From assembly GCA_032160705.1 (NCBI GenBank), contig JAVHVE010000024.1:26040-90039 (forward strand): a stretch of 64,000 nt of DNA. The letters are read 5' to 3'. Shown piece by piece: positions 62,300-64,000 of the stretch. The first letter of the stretch is position 1, and the number at the start of each line of letters is the position of its first letter. A model generated the notes under the pieces. That model worked only from the letters and a program-made list of their open reading frames with translations. It did no database searches and was not told where the DNA came from. A program made the position numbers and the translations under genes. The DNA is from QHXM01 sp032160705 (GTDB lineage Bacteria > Acidobacteriota > Blastocatellia > Pyrinomonadales > Pyrinomonadaceae).

Positions 62300-62872
62300 A
62301 TGGCGCTTATTTCAGCCAACGAACTAAAACGCAAGTTGCTAATCAAGGTTGACGGGCAGCCCTATGTGGTCGTCGAAGTCTTCTTTGCTTCACCGACTGC
62401 GCGGGGCGCAGCGACGATGATTCGCACCAGATTGCGTCACCTCCTGACCGGAGCAGTCATAGAAAAGAGCTTCCGTTCGAGCGAGAAGTTTGAGGAGCCG
62501 GACATTGAGCTGGTGCCCGCGTCCTTTCTTTACAGTGACGCGCAAGGTTTTCATTTCATGGATGAGAAGAGCTACGAGCAGTTTACCTTTTCCGCCGCAG
62601 ACGTTGAGACGGATCATGGCTATCTCAAAGAAGGCGCGTCCGTACAGGTTTTGAAATACAACGGAGTCCCCGTTTCGCTGCAACTGCCGCAATATGTCGA
62701 ACTCACGGTTGTCTCTGCGGAGCCGGGGATGCGCGGCGACACAGCAGCCGGGGGAGCAAGCAAGCAGGCCACCCTGGAGACAGGCCTCGTCGTGCGCGTG
62801 CCGCTCTTTATCAAGGAGGGCGACATCGTCCGCGTCAGCACCCAAACGGGCGAGGTAGCCGGCAGAGCCTAA
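62300..62872 (+). CDS. efpL: Elongation factor P paralogue of the EfpL (YeiP) type
   Basis: A 190-residue EF-P-family protein that helps ribosomes past hard-to-make peptide bonds. The tip loop reads FFASPTARGAATMIRTRL. The SPTARGAAT sequence with its two extra residues is the signature of EfpL/YeiP and differs from the PGKGxA loop of ordinary EF-P, whose Lys or Arg is modified. The C-terminal OB folds are intact (LQLPQYVELTVVSAEPGMRGD, then ATLETGLVVRVPLFIKEGD). It follows the peptidase gene after 12 bases. A canonical efp is expected elsewhere in the genome. Confidence 0.85.
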   Translation: MALISANELKRKLLIKVDGQPYVVVEVFFASPTARGAATMIRTRLRHLLTGAVIEKSFRSSEKFEEPDIELVPASFLYSDAQGFHFMDEKSYEQFTFSAADVETDHGYLKEGASVQVLKYNGVPVSLQLPQYVELTVVSAEPGMRGDTAAGGASKQATLETGLVVRVPLFIKEGDIVRVSTQTGEVAGRA

Positions 62873-62886
62873 TTGCACTCTGTAGG

Positions 62887-63010
62887 TTCGCGCATAAAGT
62901 GAGATTTTCCTTTACGAAGAATCAACAACTTACGAGTGAAATTCGCTCATATATTGAAAAGGATTCGCGCATAAAGTGAAAATGTCTATCACTTTTCGCG
63001 CATAAAATGA
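62887..63010. repeat. Three direct copies of a 16-base motif, possible insertion-sequence end
   Basis: TTCGCGCATAAARTGA occurs at 62887-62902, 62964-62979 and 62995-63010, and a weaker version (TTCGCTCATATATTGA) near 62942. Copies 1 and 3 are followed by similar GAGATTTTCC and GAGAATTTTCC. Several spaced short repeats at one end are typical of IS21-family elements. No transposase frame adjoins. Confidence 0.6.
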
Positions 63011-63332
63011 GAATTTTCCGAGTGGCTAATTTGTTTCCAGAACCAGGATTATAGAAGTGTTAGGATGAGTAGGAGCGGTCGAACTTCGCGTTGAGGGCGT
63101 CGTGTGAGAAGCTGAGCTTGCTATCGGCCTGGTAGTCATAGCTCTTCGAGAAGAGAAGGCCCCGAATGATTTTGTTGTCGCTGGGTGATTCTTTACAATT
63201 CGGCCTGTTACATCTCTGGCGTGAATATGAAACTAAAGTTTGAGCGCATGATATTGTGCACTCTGCATAATTTCAAAATGACTCAGCCGCTGTAATTTGG
63301 GAGGGCAGGAAAGCACAAAATTCGCACAGGTG
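63011..63332. other. Region with no supported gene
   Basis: A minus-strand frame ending near 63067 (KSYDYQADSKLSFSHDAL, then NAKFDRSYSS) has protein-like composition but no start or recognised family. It may be a decayed gene associated with the repeat cluster just upstream. Confidence 0.35.
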
Positions 63333-63845
63333 TTAACGATAAAAACTCTTCTCAAACTTCAAAACGTGCTGTAAGGATGGAGAGCTTATATTTTTAAGAT
63401 ATCGCCCGTCAGTCCAAAATAGCTCTGCTCTGGCTCGGGATGGTTCATTAGGGGAGAATAATAAAACGGCTCTCTCTCCTACCTGCTCTCCGTTCCCATT
63501 GATTTTGGGACCTAACTTGATAACTTTCTCCGCTTTTTTAACTATTCTTTGTAGTTCCCTATTAGCTTGTTCTGGTGAGACATGATCTTCTATTGTCATG
63601 GACAGACCCACACCATCGGATGATCTAAAGAGTTGAAAGGAAAATCTTACCCCCTCTTTCGTTTTTCCGCTACCTGCATCTAAGCCCTCGAACTTTATGT
63701 CTAGTTCTTCTTGTGCATCTCCCTTTTGCTCAGTGCTATTCACCATTGTTAGAGAATGCGATTGGCTAATCATAAACGAAGTCACGATAAGAATAGTGGC
63801 GCAAATGAAAGACAAGATGATATATCGATTCTTTAAGTTTCGCAT
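63333..63845 (-). CDS. Hypothetical exported or membrane-anchored protein
   Basis: A 170-residue protein with an N-terminal hydrophobic segment (residues 8-26, YIILSFICATILIVTSFMI) and a soluble domain (DIKFEGLDAGSGKTKEGVRF, and ANRELQRIVKKAEKVIKLGP). No family is recognised. The A/T-rich codon use differs from most neighbours, which fits recent acquisition next to the possible insertion-sequence relic. Confidence 0.65.
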   Translation of the reverse strand: MRNLKNRYIILSFICATILIVTSFMISQSHSLTMVNSTEQKGDAQEELDIKFEGLDAGSGKTKEGVRFSFQLFRSSDGVGLSMTIEDHVSPEQANRELQRIVKKAEKVIKLGPKINGNGEQVGERAVLLFSPNEPSRARAELFWTDGRYLKNISSPSLQHVLKFEKSFYR

Positions 63846-64000
63846 AATTTTCTATATTCTATCATAGATTCTTAGGTCATGATTCAGAAAAGAGGCTGCG
63901 AGCATTTGAGTGATGGATATAAAGCTTTATCACGGCCTTGTGCATCTCTTCGCTCTTTGAGAAACAAATAGTCTTGCGCTGTAACCTTTTCAGGTGCGTG

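Overview
This looks like a chromosome segment of a mesophilic Acidobacteriota-like bacterium, probably Blastocatellia. That is an inference from the proline-rich TonB-like proteins, GerMN and lamin-tail proteins, and the many intergenic hairpins built from short tandem words. Housekeeping genes (secA, serS, mnmA, galU, fabG, sppA, EF-P-like) alternate with accessory islands. All coordinates, motifs and repeat counts were read by eye; no search was run.

Layout. 1-3077: 5' part of a large secreted lamin-tail protein on the minus strand. 3511-4203: an organomercurial-lyase (MerB) family gene with an in-frame TGA at the catalytic cysteine position, followed 19 nt later by a six-pair stem with a GGTC loop. 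This reads as a selenoprotein gene with a bacterial SECIS. 4.4-16.5 kb: lipoprotein, SGNH hydrolase, a frameshifted Ski2-like helicase, secA, a TonB/TPR protein, and small membrane proteins. 16.7-34 kb: a type I-B (Cst1/Cst2, Tneap-like) CRISPR-Cas locus. It has a detached cas6, then cas8-cas7-cas5-cas3, a truncated cas4 copy, a degenerate mini repeat-spacer-repeat unit, a UPF0175/PIN toxin-antitoxin pair, intact cas4-cas1-cas2, and an array of 70 repeats. The mini unit resembles the CreA/CreR class of crRNA-like regulatory guides.

34-44 kb: decayed genes beyond the array, a promoter- and terminator-bounded candidate non-coding RNA of about 200 nt, then fabG, galU, serS, sppA and mnmA. Two copies of one hairpin element flank sppA. 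42.8-53.2 kb: a MoxR-type AAA+ ATPase and a very large VWA (NorD-like) partner. Downstream, toxin-antitoxin modules and a small gene cluster are interleaved with two partial copies of the VWA gene's 3' end, suggesting repeated insertion or duplication there. 53.2-64 kb: thioredoxin-reductase-like flavoprotein, stress proteins, tRNA-Ser(UGA), MscS, a FadR-like TetR regulator coupled to an acyl-CoA synthetase, an FNR-type reductase, an S9 peptidase, an EfpL-type EF-P paralogue, and a possible insertion-sequence relic.

How the parts fit. In the CRISPR locus, Cas6 would process the long array transcript, Cas8/7/5 form Cascade, Cas3 degrades targets, and Cas4/1/2 acquire spacers. The TA pair and crRNA-like unit sit between the interference and adaptation genes, where they could couple cell fate to Cascade activity. 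That coupling is a hypothesis.
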